Shown: one piece after another, positions 1 through 7,793 of the stretch | Layout of the letters: each line of letters opens with the position of its first letter | How positions within the stretch are numbered: the stretch's first letter is position 1 | NCBI RefSeq assembly: GCF_002086735.1 | Contig: NZ_MVIJ01000035.1 | Location: 1 to 59,437 of the forward strand | Length of the DNA stretch: 59,437 nucleotides | Direction of reading: 5' to 3' | From: Mycobacterium scrofulaceum | GTDB lineage: Bacteria; Actinomycetota; Actinomycetes; Mycobacteriales; Mycobacteriaceae | The notes under the pieces: generated by a model | Told to the model about the DNA's origin: nothing | The model's database searches: none | What the model saw: the letters and a program-made list of their open reading frames with translations, nothing else | Position numbers and translations under genes: made by a program

Positions 1-328
1 GCCCCCGGCGACGTCGACGGCCGCGGCGCCCCCGCCCCCGACCACGACACCGACCGGGCCGCGTCAGGTGACCTATTCGGTGACCGGGACCAAGGCCCCG
101 GGCGACATCATCTCGGTGACCTACGTCGACGCGTCCGGGCGCCGGCGCACGCAGCACAACGTGTACATCCCGTGGTCGATGACCGTCACGCCGATCTCAC
201 AGTCCGACGTGGGCTCCGTCGAGGCTTCCAGCCTCTTCCGGGTCAGCCGGCTCAACTGCTCGATCACCACCAGCGACGGCACGGTCCTCTCGTCGAACAC
301 CAACGACGCCCCGCAGACGAGCTGCTGA
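1..328 (+). CDS. mmpS3: MmpS3 family membrane/transport accessory protein, C-terminal part
   Basis: The gene enters from the left edge of the window; only the last 108 or so residues are present, read in the frame starting at base 2. A Pro/Thr/Ala-rich linker is followed by a compact domain that starts at VTYSVTGTKAPGDIISVTY and ends in NTNDAPQTSC. This is the periplasmic beta-sandwich typical of MmpS proteins, which assist MmpL lipid exporters. The transmembrane anchor would lie upstream of the window. The stop codon overlaps the start of the next gene (TGATG), so the two are likely co-translated. The assignment to MmpS3 rather than another MmpS rests on the neighbouring gene order. The function of MmpS3 itself is not established. 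Confidence 0.85.
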   Translation, partial: PPATSTAAAPPPPTTTPTGPRQVTYSVTGTKAPGDIISVTYVDASGRRRTQHNVYIPWSMTVTPISQSDVGSVEASSLFRVSRLNCSITTSDGTVLSSNTNDAPQTSC

Positions 329-975
329 TGGTCAGCAGATATTCGGCGTACCGCCGCGTGGCGGGGGACGACACCATTTCGCCCGACGTGGTCGACCGCA
401 TCCTGATCGGGGCATGCGCCGCCGTCTGGCTGGTGCTGCTGGGGGTGAGCGTGGCCGCGGCCGTCGCCTTGGCCGACCTGGGGCGCGGCTTTCACAAGGC
501 CGCCAGCGGCTCCCATAGCACCTCGTGGGTGTTGTATGCGGTGATCATCGTTTCCGCGCTGATCATCGCCGGGGCGATCCCGATGCTGCTCCGTGCCCGC
601 CGGATGGCGCAGACCGAGCCGTCTGCGCGGGGGATGACCGCGCCGAACCGCCCCCCGGTGCGGCTGATGTCGCAGGCGCCGCGCACCGCGGCGGACCGCG
701 CGCGCCAGCCGAGGGTCCAGGCGCCCGCTCAGGAGGCCGACGCGGAGTGGTCGGGGGAGGCGGTCGATCGGGTCTGGTTGCGCGGCACCGTGCTCCTGGT
801 GACCGCGATGGGTGCGGCGCTGATCGCAGTCGCGGCGGCCACCTATCTGATGGCTGTGGGCCACGACGGGCCGTCCTGGACCGCCTACGTCGTCGCCGCC
901 GTCATCACGGCCGGGATGCCGGCTGTCGAGTGGCTGCACGTGCGCCAGCTGCGCCGGGCCGTCGAGGCGCAATAG
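328..975 (+). CDS. Conserved mycobacterial membrane protein (Rv2197c-like)
   Basis: A 215-residue protein that begins at the ATG overlapping the mmpS3 stop, so translation is probably coupled. There are four hydrophobic stretches: about residues 25-52 (ILIGACAAVWLVLLGVSVAA), 70-91, 152-176 and 183-205. They are arranged as two pairs around a basic, Pro/Ala/Gln-rich cytoplasmic loop at about 92-150. No catalytic motif is visible. It sits with mmpS3 next to the bcc oxidase operon, which is transcribed the other way. Its role is unknown. Longer upstream readings in the same frame run antisense-like through mmpS3 and are not credible. Confidence 0.8.
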   Translation: MVSRYSAYRRVAGDDTISPDVVDRILIGACAAVWLVLLGVSVAAAVALADLGRGFHKAASGSHSTSWVLYAVIIVSALIIAGAIPMLLRARRMAQTEPSARGMTAPNRPPVRLMSQAPRTAADRARQPRVQAPAQEADAEWSGEAVDRVWLRGTVLLVTAMGAALIAVAAATYLMAVGHDGPSWTAYVVAAVITAGMPAVEWLHVRQLRRAVEAQ

Positions 976-1002
976 CCGCGCAATAGCCGCGCAGTAGCCG
1001 CG
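970..1002. repeat. 11-bp tandem repeat, three copies, across a stop codon
   Basis: The unit CAATAGCCGCG occurs at 970-980 and 981-991, and as CAGTAGCCGCG at 992-1002. The first copy contains the TAG stop of the preceding membrane-protein gene, and each further copy carries another TAG in the same sequence. It lies directly against the 3' end of the converging small gene at 1003. Confidence 0.9.
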
Positions 1003-1236
1003 CTACGACGCCTTGGCGTACCGGCGCACCAACTCGTCCTCGCCGAAGGTGCTGGTGTGCTGCGTGCCGTTGGCGTCGCGCCCGAAGAAGGTCCAGCGCC
1101 GGGGGGTGGTCTGCGGCCCGCTGATCATCTTGACGGTGTAACGAAGTGGCGTGGGACGGACAGTGCCGATGATGTCACCGACGCGGATCTTCGAAGGATG
1201 GATCTCTGGGGCGTCGCCCCAGTCCTGTGTAGCCAT
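1003..1236 (-). CDS. Small uncharacterised protein
   Basis: A 77-residue reading frame beginning MATQDWGDAPEIHPSKIRVG. I chose the ATG at 1236 because a purine-rich AGGACGGG lies a suitable distance upstream; an in-frame ATG at 1251 would add five residues. The sequence has a regular, soluble, beta-rich look (KIRVGDIIGTVRPTPLRYTV, then RRWTFFGRDANGTQHTSTF), and codon use fits the genome. I recognise no family. It converges on the 11-bp repeat at the end of the membrane-protein gene. Confidence 0.55.
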   Translation of the reverse strand: MATQDWGDAPEIHPSKIRVGDIIGTVRPTPLRYTVKMISGPQTTPRRWTFFGRDANGTQHTSTFGEDELVRRYAKAS

Positions 1237-1251
1237 TACGCCCGTCCTCAT

Positions 1252-1568
1252 CCTGTCGGCCCCCCGCTCACCCGGACAGCGCCACGGTCAGGCCCTCGCC
1301 ACTGTAGTGCACCGGCGTGGCCGGGGCAGGTCATCAGCTGTCGGGAGCGGCCGTCCGGTCACCCTGGCCGCGCCGTACGCGCACCGTTGGCGTAGCGTCG
1401 AGCGCGAGCCGTTTCGTTGTCAGCGGTGTTGCACGCGATCGAGCGGACGGCACCCACGGGCAATGCGATTCCTCCGTCCGCCCCGCGCTCGCCGGGGCGA
1501 ACGACGCCGACGTGAAGGGATCCGCCAGTGGTCGTCGCGAATCTGCCCGGCCTCAGCCAGGTCCTTCG
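1252..1568. other. Intergenic region without a recognised element
   Basis: This 317-base stretch separates two divergently placed small genes and must hold both promoters. I see no tRNA, clear terminator or insertion sequence. The frame of the downstream gene stays open through part of it (from 1317), but that extension is Arg/Ser-rich low-complexity sequence and looks like chance. Confidence 0.4.
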
Positions 1569-2033
1569 ATGATCGAAGTGTTCGAACGCCGACGCCGGGC
1601 CAACCCCGTCCGGCTGTCGGTGGCCCGTGAACTCGGCCGCGCCATCGACGGCGCGTGGTGGCCGCGCGCGGATCGCATCACCAACGAACTGCCCGAGTTG
1701 GTCGCCATCCTGACCCCGTTGCTGGGAGGCATCACCGCGATCAACGTCAACTGGCCGCCGCTGCAGCGGCCGCCCGACCTGAACTGGTCGGGCTGGGAAC
1801 GCAAGCGCCAGCACGTGATGACGTTCGTCGGGGACGACTCACGCATCAACCTGTTGGTCATCCCGTACGCGACCAACAGCGCGCTGGCCCTGATGGTGCT
1901 GCGCTGCGCGGCCAACCTCCCCGTCGAAGCCGGCGACCAGATGAAGCCGGCCTTCCTGACCGCCGGCTCCATCCTGCGCGCCGCCCTGCAACAGTGCGCC
2001 ACCACCGCCGGCACCGAACCGGTGCGAGGCTAG
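1569..2033 (+). CDS. DUF5994 family protein
   Basis: A 154-residue soluble protein, starting at ATG 1569 (MIEVFERRRRANPVRLSVA). Two features mark actinobacterial DUF5994 proteins: the segment AIDGAWWPRADRITNELPEL near residues 25-45, and the later INVNWPPLQRPPDL and SRINLLVIPYATNSALALMV. Members are short, and their function is unknown to me. The gene converges on qcrB, and the two stop codons share the palindrome CTAG at 2030-2033. A longer in-frame start at 1317 would add an 84-residue low-complexity N-terminus, which I reject. Confidence 0.75.
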   Translation: MIEVFERRRRANPVRLSVARELGRAIDGAWWPRADRITNELPELVAILTPLLGGITAINVNWPPLQRPPDLNWSGWERKRQHVMTFVGDDSRINLLVIPYATNSALALMVLRCAANLPVEAGDQMKPAFLTAGSILRAALQQCATTAGTEPVRG

Positions 2034-3730
2034 TGGTGTTCGCCGTTCTTGCCGTTCGGCGAACCGACGATGCTTTCCTGGTGCTCGCGCAGCGCGGTGA
2101 GGGCGTGTTGCTCCGAGCTGTGCGCGGCCTCGCGTAGCGCCGCGTCCTCCGACGCCGGGTCGGCGAACAGGAAGCTGCCGCTGCCCGGTGAACCCGCGGA
2201 GCCCAGCTTGTTCATCCGCTTGGGCAGCGCCGTGCCCTGGTATTCCAGCGGAATCGGGTGACCGTGGTCGTCGACCGGGCCGAGCGGCTGATGCAGCTCG
2301 ATGTATGCGCCGTGCGGCAGCCGCTTGATGATCCCGGTTTCGATGCCGTGTGCGAGCACCTCACGGTCGCTGCGCTGCAGCGCGATGCACCACCGGTAGG
2401 CGGCGAAGTAGACGATCGGCGGCAGGACGACCATCCCGATACGGCCGATCCACGTCGTCGCGTTCAGCGAGATGTCGAACTTCAACGCGATGATGTCGTT
2501 CATCGCGCTCAACGTCAGCACCATGTAGAACGCGATCGCCATCGCGCCGATCGCGGTGCGCACCGGCACATCCCGCGGCCGCTGCAACAGGTTGTGGTGC
2601 GCGTAGTCGCCACTGAACCGCTTCTCCAGGAAGGGGTAGATGATCAACAGGACGAAGATCAGCCCCATGAGCAGCGCCACCCAGACGGGGGCGGGGACGG
2701 TGTGGTGCCAGAAGTAGAACTCCCACGGCGGCCAGATACGGGCCAGGCCTTCCGTCCACATCATGTAGAAGTCGGGCTGCGAGCCGGCCGAGACGTGAGA
2801 TGGCTTGTAGGGCCCCAGGTTCCAGATCGGGTTGATCTGCAGCAGCCCACCCATCAGACCGAGCACGCCGACGATCGCTGCGAAGAACGCGCCGGACTTG
2901 ACGGCAAAGATCGGCATGACGCGCACACCGACGACGTTGTGCTCGGTGCGGCCCGGCCCCGGGAACTGGGTGTGCTTCTGGAACCACACCATCGCCAGGT
3001 GCAGACCGATCAGCGCCAGGATGATCCCGGGAAGCAGCAGGATGTGCAGGGCGTACATGCGCGGGATGATGGTGCCCACGGTGGCGCACTCGTTACCCAC
3101 ACCGCCGCACGGGAAGTCACCGCCGAACAACGCCCAGTGCAGCCAGGTGCCGATCACCGGCATGCCCAGCGTGATCGAGGACAGCGCCGCCCGCAGCCCG
3201 ATGCCCGAGAGCAGGTCGTCGGGCAGCGAATAGCCGAAGTACCCCTCGAACATCGCCAGGATCAGCAACAGCGAACCGATGACCCAGTTGGCCTCGCGGG
3301 GCCGGCGGAACGCACCGGTGAAGAAGATGCGGGCCAGGTGCACCATGATCGACGCGGCGAAAATCAGTGCGGCCCAGTGGTGTACCTGACGGACGAACAG
3401 GCCGCCCCGCACCTCGAACGAGATGTCGAGAGTGGAAGCGAACGCCTTGGACATGTCGACGCCACGCAGCGGCTGGTAGGCGCCGTTGTAGGTCACCTCG
3501 GCCATGGACGGGTCGAAGAACAGCGTCAGGTACACGCCGGTGAGCAGCAGCACGATGAAGCTGTACATCGCGATCTCGCCCAGCAGGAACGACCAGTGGG
3601 TCGGGAAGACCTTGTTCAGCTGCCGGCGCACCGCCGCCGAGGGGTGATAGCGGGTGTCGATGTCTTCGCCCTGACGGGCCAAGACCTCACCGATCTTGGG
3701 CGGTTTCGGGGGACTCAGTTTGGGACTCAT
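2030..3730 (-). CDS. qcrB: Cytochrome bcc complex, cytochrome b subunit QcrB
   Basis: A 566-residue integral membrane protein that carries the two b-type hemes and the quinol-oxidising site of the bcc-aa3 respiratory supercomplex. Heme-ligand histidines are visible in helix pairs around FVRQVHHWAALIFAASIMVH and RMYALHILLLPGII...GLHLAMVW. The Qo-site loop reads WPPWEFYFW, the actinobacterial form of the PEWY motif. The extended C-terminus typical of Actinobacteria is present. The start is ATG 3730 (MSPKLSPPKPPKIGEVLARQ), which overlaps the qcrA stop as ATGA. It is last in the operon ctaE-qcrC-qcrA-qcrB. QcrB is the known target of Q203/telacebec-type inhibitors. Confidence 0.97.
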   Translation of the reverse strand: MSPKLSPPKPPKIGEVLARQGEDIDTRYHPSAAVRRQLNKVFPTHWSFLLGEIAMYSFIVLLLTGVYLTLFFDPSMAEVTYNGAYQPLRGVDMSKAFASTLDISFEVRGGLFVRQVHHWAALIFAASIMVHLARIFFTGAFRRPREANWVIGSLLLILAMFEGYFGYSLPDDLLSGIGLRAALSSITLGMPVIGTWLHWALFGGDFPCGGVGNECATVGTIIPRMYALHILLLPGIILALIGLHLAMVWFQKHTQFPGPGRTEHNVVGVRVMPIFAVKSGAFFAAIVGVLGLMGGLLQINPIWNLGPYKPSHVSAGSQPDFYMMWTEGLARIWPPWEFYFWHHTVPAPVWVALLMGLIFVLLIIYPFLEKRFSGDYAHHNLLQRPRDVPVRTAIGAMAIAFYMVLTLSAMNDIIALKFDISLNATTWIGRIGMVVLPPIVYFAAYRWCIALQRSDREVLAHGIETGIIKRLPHGAYIELHQPLGPVDDHGHPIPLEYQGTALPKRMNKLGSAGSPGSGSFLFADPASEDAALREAAHSSEQHALTALREHQESIVGSPNGKNGEHH

Positions 3731-4929
3731 GTTGTCGTCCTCTCCCAGAATGCCGGTCCGACGGGCTCGACGAAGTCGCCGTTGGCGACCAGATACCCGT
3801 TGGTGTCGATCGTGATGGGCAGCTGCGCCAGCGCGCGCGCCGCCGGGCCGAAGATCGGCTTGGCGAAATGCAGGGCGTCGAACTGCGACTGGTGACAGGG
3901 GCACAAGATTCGGTAGGACTGCTCCTCGTACAGCGAGGCGGGGCAACCCAGGTGCGAGCAGACCTTGGTGTAGGCGAACAACTCGCCGAAGTTGAAGCTC
4001 TCCTGGCCCTGGCGCTTGACCACGCGCGGCATGTCGGACGGCCGGACCCGGATGAGCATCACGGGGTTGCGGACGCCCTGGTTGATTGCGCGGAGCTTTT
4101 CCTGCGACTCCGGGGTCGTTCCGTCACCGTCGGACTCGCGCCAGGGAAAGACGGTCTCCATGCCGCCGGCGTCGAGGTCCTCCGGGCGCATCTTGATGAA
4201 CGGCGACGCGCCGGCGGAGCCGGTGGCCCGGGCCAGGAAGATGGTCTCGCCGGCGTAGCGCGGCGTCCAACCGGACGTCCACAGCACCGCCTTCTTCCCG
4301 TTGGCGGTGGGCACCACCGGTTTCCACGGGTTCTTGATCAGCCCACCGGCGAACGCCACCAGGGTGGACAGGCCGAACGCGCCCAGGCCCAGACCCAGCG
4401 ACATCCCGATCACCTTGCGCCGCCGGACGGTCGAGCCGTCCAGGGCGTCGGTCAGGTTCGCCACCACCGTCTTGCGGTCGATCTCCCGGGAGGCGCCGTC
4501 GTGCCGGTCCTGGATCGAAATCTCTTCCGGGATAAACCTTTTCTGGTAGAGGATGGTGCCGACGGCGATCGACAGGATCGACATCCCGAAGGTCAGCCCG
4601 TACAGGGGGGTGGTCAGGTCGTACAGCAGGCTGCCGGGCGCGGCCTTCGGCTTGTACTCCCACGGCCAGAACAGGAACACCAGCAGCAGCGCCAGGCCGA
4701 AACCACCGCCGAGCAACAGCCACAGGGCGACCCCACGCTCGGCGCGCTTCTCGGCCTTGGTGCCCTCGACGGGCCAGCGGGGCTCTTTGACAATCGTCTC
4801 GACGCCGTCGAGCTTGCCGCCCAGCGTGACCAGTTCCTGCTGCGACATGGCGGCCAGGGCGGCCTCGTCCGGTTCGTTCGGCGCGCCGCCCTTGTCGGTG
4901 TCAGAGCCGCGAAAGTCGTCGTTCGTCAT
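3727..4929 (-). CDS. qcrA: Cytochrome bcc complex, Rieske iron-sulfur subunit QcrA
   Basis: A 400-residue Rieske protein. Three transmembrane segments (about residues 65-88, 107-127 and 159-182) precede the [2Fe-2S] domain, as in actinobacterial QcrA. The cluster ligands are seen in CSHLGC and CPCHQSQ near residues 300-325. The start given is ATG 4929 (MTNDDFRGSDTDKGGAPNE). The frame is open further upstream and there encodes DDAVG and CGGRSDEEERR, which, as I recall, lie in the N-terminus of M. tuberculosis QcrA. Here those residues are out of frame with the ATG that overlaps the qcrC stop. The real N-terminus is therefore uncertain; a GTG inside the upstream segment is another candidate. 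The C-terminus overlaps the qcrB start. Confidence 0.95.
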   Translation of the reverse strand: MTNDDFRGSDTDKGGAPNEPDEAALAAMSQQELVTLGGKLDGVETIVKEPRWPVEGTKAEKRAERGVALWLLLGGGFGLALLLVFLFWPWEYKPKAAPGSLLYDLTTPLYGLTFGMSILSIAVGTILYQKRFIPEEISIQDRHDGASREIDRKTVVANLTDALDGSTVRRRKVIGMSLGLGLGAFGLSTLVAFAGGLIKNPWKPVVPTANGKKAVLWTSGWTPRYAGETIFLARATGSAGASPFIKMRPEDLDAGGMETVFPWRESDGDGTTPESQEKLRAINQGVRNPVMLIRVRPSDMPRVVKRQGQESFNFGELFAYTKVCSHLGCPASLYEEQSYRILCPCHQSQFDALHFAKPIFGPAARALAQLPITIDTNGYLVANGDFVEPVGPAFWERTTT

Positions 4930-5039
4930 TTTGCGCCGCTCCTCTTCATCGCTTCGGCCCCCGCAAGCAGGTGGGGGTCCCCCCAACCGCAGCGCGGTGA
5001 GGGGGCCTGCCCCCACCGCATCGTCTCGGCGCGGCTCAT
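4926..5039 (-). other. 37-codon bridging ORF at the displaced qcrA N-terminus
   Basis: The ATG at 5039 overlaps the qcrC stop (ATGA) and opens MSRAETMRWGQAPSPRCGWG, as the ancestral qcrA start would. It then runs in a frame different from QcrA and stops at 4926-4928. That stop in turn overlaps the ATG at 4929 that opens QcrA (again ATGA). The ORF therefore couples qcrC to qcrA by two overlaps. It is probably a relic made by an indel plus the GC-rich palindromic insert at 4958-5016, not a functional peptide. Confidence 0.5.
4958..5016. repeat. GC-rich palindromic insert at the qcrC-qcrA junction
   Basis: A run of short inverted repeats: GGGGGTCCCCC at 4973-4983 and GGGGGCCTGCCCCC at 5001-5014, with a CCCCCGCAAGCAGGTGGGGG lead-in. 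Its composition is unlike the coding DNA on either side, and it falls exactly where QcrA N-terminal sequence would be expected. A related short hairpin (GGCGGGCTGGGGG and its complement) lies just inside murG. Confidence 0.6.
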
Positions 5040-5923
5040 GATGCTCGTGCCCCAATCCACAGTGCCAAACCGATGGCGGCGACCATCCCGATGATCCACG
5101 CGGCCATGCCCTCGGGTGCGGGCCCGAACCCGCCCAGGCCGTAGCCGCCGGGCTGCCGCTCCTCGGTGACCGCCTTGATGTAGCCGATGATGTCCTTCTT
5201 CGCTTCGAAGGACAGCTGGCGGTCGGAGAATTTCGGCATGTTCTGCGGGCCGGTCCGCATCGCCGCCAGGATCTGCTGCTCGTTGGCCGGCTCCAGGGAC
5301 GGCGCGTACTTGCCCGACGACAGCGCCCCACCCTTGCCGGTGAAGTTGTGGCAGGAGGAGCAGTTCAGCCGGAACAGGTCACCACCGCGGCCGAGGTCGT
5401 CGCCGCGCAGCGATTTCATGGCCAGGCTGCCGTCCGGGTTGCGCACCGTGGTCGGGCCGCCGCCGTTGGCCTGCACGTACGCGCCCAGGGCGTCGACCTG
5501 CGCCTCGTCGAAGATCGGCTCCTTGCGCGGCGCCTGGGCCTCGCCCGTCATCGCGGGCATCCGGCCGGTCGACACCTGGAAGTAGACCGCCTCCTCGCCG
5601 ACGCCGATCAGGCTCGGCCCGCGGTCGGCCACGCCCTGCAGGTTGGCGCCGTGGCACGACACGCACGACGTGTCGAACAACTGTTTGCCGGTCCGCAGCA
5701 GCGCCGAGGACGACTCGTCGGCGACGGCCACCTGCGGGCGCGGCGTCAGCACGGCGGCCAGCCCGCCGGCGATGGTCAGCGCGATCAGCAGCAGCAACCC
5801 GCCCGACAGGCGGCGGCGCAGCCGCCGCCGTGAGCGGTCGCTCACGGCTTTTCGCGCCTGCCCCTGTCGCGGCTTCCGGTTTCGCATGGACCCCAGTTTC
5901 TCCAACCGAGTACTCCTGTTCAT
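5036..5923 (-). CDS. qcrC: Cytochrome bcc complex, diheme cytochrome c subunit QcrC
   Basis: A 295-residue membrane-anchored diheme cytochrome c. An Arg-rich cytoplasmic start is followed by a transmembrane anchor near residues 40-62 (GGLLLLIALTIAGGLAAVL). Two cytochrome c modules follow, each with a CxxCH heme site: CVSCH near residue 88 and CSSCH near residue 190. A C-terminal membrane helix (AAWIIGMVAAIGLALWIGA) ends the protein. In Actinobacteria QcrC replaces a soluble cytochrome c and passes electrons directly to the aa3 oxidase. The start shown, ATG 5923, lies 22 bases after the ctaE stop; an internal ATG (MRNRKPRQG) is possible. Confidence 0.95.
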   Translation of the reverse strand: MNRSTRLEKLGSMRNRKPRQGQARKAVSDRSRRRLRRRLSGGLLLLIALTIAGGLAAVLTPRPQVAVADESSSALLRTGKQLFDTSCVSCHGANLQGVADRGPSLIGVGEEAVYFQVSTGRMPAMTGEAQAPRKEPIFDEAQVDALGAYVQANGGGPTTVRNPDGSLAMKSLRGDDLGRGGDLFRLNCSSCHNFTGKGGALSSGKYAPSLEPANEQQILAAMRTGPQNMPKFSDRQLSFEAKKDIIGYIKAVTEERQPGGYGLGGFGPAPEGMAAWIIGMVAAIGLALWIGARAS

Positions 5924-5945
5924 TCCTTTATTCGGAGCCGCCGGC

Positions 5946-6557
5946 TCATCGGATGAAATAGATCACGGTGAACAGCGCGATCCACACGATGTCGACGAAA
6001 TGCCAGTAATAGGAGACGACGATGCTCGCGGTGGCCTGCGCCGGGGTGAACTTGCTCATCCCGGTGCGGGCCAGCAGGAAGATGAAGGCGATCAGACCGC
6101 CGGTGACGTGCAGGCCGTGGAACCCGGTCGCCAGGTAGAACACGCTGCCGTAGGCGCTGCCGGGGATGGTGGTGCCGTGCGTCGCCAGGTGGTAGTACTC
6201 GTAGCCCTGCCCGCAAACGAAGAACAAACCCATCAGGAACGTGATCACGTACCAGCGGCGTAGCCCGAAGACGTCGCCGCGTTCGGCCGCGAACACGCCC
6301 ATCTGGCAGGTGAACGACGACGCGATCAGCACGAGCGTCACCGGCACGGCCTGATAGAGATTCAATTCGGTCGGCGGCGGCGGCCACTTCCCGCCCGATT
6401 GGGCACGCGCGGTGAAGTACATCGCGAACAGGCCAGCAAAGAACATCAGCTCGCTGGAGAGCCAAACGATGGTGCCGACACTGACCATGTTGGGTCGATT
6501 CAACGAATGAACCCGCGACGTGATTGCAGTACCTGAGGTCCCTACAGCGCTGGTCAC
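5946..6557 (-). CDS. ctaE: Cytochrome c oxidase subunit III
   Basis: A 203-residue protein with five membrane segments, as expected for bacterial subunit III lacking the first two helices. Typical segments are VSVGTIVWLSSELMFFAGLF, VFYLATGFHGLHVTGGLIAF and SIVVSYYWHFVDIVWIALFT. I chose the GTG at 6557 (VTSAVGTSGTAITSRVHSLN) because it gives the usual length of mycobacterial CtaE; longer in-frame readings add Arg-rich sequence. It is first in the operon with qcrCAB, so the aa3 oxidase and bcc complex are co-expressed. A 150-base divergent region separates it from trpD and should hold both promoters. Confidence 0.96.
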   Translation of the reverse strand: MTSAVGTSGTAITSRVHSLNRPNMVSVGTIVWLSSELMFFAGLFAMYFTARAQSGGKWPPPPTELNLYQAVPVTLVLIASSFTCQMGVFAAERGDVFGLRRWYVITFLMGLFFVCGQGYEYYHLATHGTTIPGSAYGSVFYLATGFHGLHVTGGLIAFIFLLARTGMSKFTPAQATASIVVSYYWHFVDIVWIALFTVIYFIR

Positions 6558-6707
6558 ATCCGCAAGTATGACGCTTTGTAGTTGTTCAACTCCACCCGGG
6601 GCGGCATTTGATGTTTTCGCGTCGCGACCGCGCCGTGACCGGGCGACCTTCCGCGCCGGTTGGGGCGCCGGTTGGGGGAGGTGCCGCCGCCGTGGGACCA
6701 TCGGCGC

Positions 6708-7793
6708 GTGGCTCTGTCATCTGAGGCTTCGGCGCTCGGCGGCGCCGGCGCGGCGGCACCGTCGTGGCCGCGGATCCTGGCCCGGTTGACCGACGGCCAC
6801 GACCTGGCGCGCGGCCAGGCGGCCTGGGCCATGGACCAGATCATGGCCGGCGACGCGAGCCCGGCGCAGGTGGCGTCCTTCGCCGTGGCGATGAAGATGA
6901 AGGTCCCGACGTCGGCCGAGGTCAGCGAGCTGGCCGACGTCATGCTCAGCCACGCGCGCCCGATGCCCGCCATCCGCGACGACGCCGTCGACATCGTCGG
7001 GACCGGCGGCGACGGCGTCAACACCGTCAACCTGTCCACCATGGCGGCGATCGTGGTCGCGGCCGCGGGCGTGCCGGTGGTCAAGCACGGCAACCGCGCG
7101 GCGTCGTCGTTGTCCGGCGGCGCCGACACGCTAGAGGCGCTCGGGGTGCGCATCGACCTCGAACCCGACCAGGTCGCGCGGAGCCTGACCGAGGTCGGCA
7201 TCGGGTTCTGCTTCGCCCCGCTGTTTCATCCGTCCTACCGGCACGCGTCGGCGGCGCGCCGGGAGATCGGCGTCCCGACGGTCTTCAATCTCCTTGGTCC
7301 GCTTACCAATCCGGCCAGGCCGCCGGCCGGGCTGATCGGCTGCGCGTTCGCCAACCTGGCCGAGGTGATGGCCGGGGTGTTCGCCGCGCGCCGGTCCAGC
7401 GTGCTGGTGGTGCACGGCGACGACGGGCTCGACGAATTGACCACGACCACCACCAGCACGATCTGGCGGGTGCAGGCCGGGACGGTGGACAAGCTGACCT
7501 TCGACCCGGCCGGATTCGGTTTTGCCCGAGCCGATCTCGGCGATCTGCTGGGCGGGGACGCGGTGGCCAACGCGGCGGAGGTGCGTGCGGTGCTCGGTGG
7601 CGCCACGGGTCCGGTCCGGGACGCCGTCGTGCTCAACGCCGCCGGGGCGATCGTCGCCCACGCCGGGCTATCCAGCCGCGCTGAATGGTTGCCGGCGTGG
7701 GAGGACGGGCTGCAGCGCGCCGGCGCGGCGATCGATTCCGGCGCCGCCGAACAGCTGCTCGCGCGATGGGTGCGGTTCAGCCAGCAGGTGTGA
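6708..7793 (+). CDS. trpD: Anthranilate phosphoribosyltransferase
   Basis: A 361-residue enzyme of tryptophan synthesis that joins anthranilate and PRPP to give phosphoribosyl-anthranilate. The PRPP/magnesium sites are clear: VGTGGDGVNTVNLST near residues 96-110, KHGNRAASSLSGGADTLEALG near 125-145, and the DDGLDELTT segment near 243. The GTG at 6708 (VALSSEASALG) matches the start used in mycobacterial relatives; the ATG at 6660 would add 16 residues. No other trp gene is nearby. Its last 126 bases overlap the converging exonuclease gene on the opposite strand. Confidence 0.95.
   Translation: MALSSEASALGGAGAAAPSWPRILARLTDGHDLARGQAAWAMDQIMAGDASPAQVASFAVAMKMKVPTSAEVSELADVMLSHARPMPAIRDDAVDIVGTGGDGVNTVNLSTMAAIVVAAAGVPVVKHGNRAASSLSGGADTLEALGVRIDLEPDQVARSLTEVGIGFCFAPLFHPSYRHASAARREIGVPTVFNLLGPLTNPARPPAGLIGCAFANLAEVMAGVFAARRSSVLVVHGDDGLDELTTTTTSTIWRVQAGTVDKLTFDPAGFGFARADLGDLLGGDAVANAAEVRAVLGGATGPVRDAVVLNAAGAIVAHAGLSSRAEWLPAWEDGLQRAGAAIDSGAAEQLLARWVRFSQQV

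Noticed and set aside
1317..1568. N-terminal extension of the DUF5994 gene
   Set aside because: It is open by chance; Arg/Ser-rich low complexity with no family match, whereas the family domain begins right after ATG 1569.
2258..3895. Long plus-strand ORF opposite qcrB
   Set aside because: It is an antisense shadow produced by high GC content; its Asp/Gln/His/Arg-rich translation matches no protein-like pattern, while qcrB is unmistakable.
3868..5094. Long plus-strand ORF opposite qcrA
   Set aside because: It is an antisense shadow with skewed composition; the Rieske motifs lie on the minus strand.
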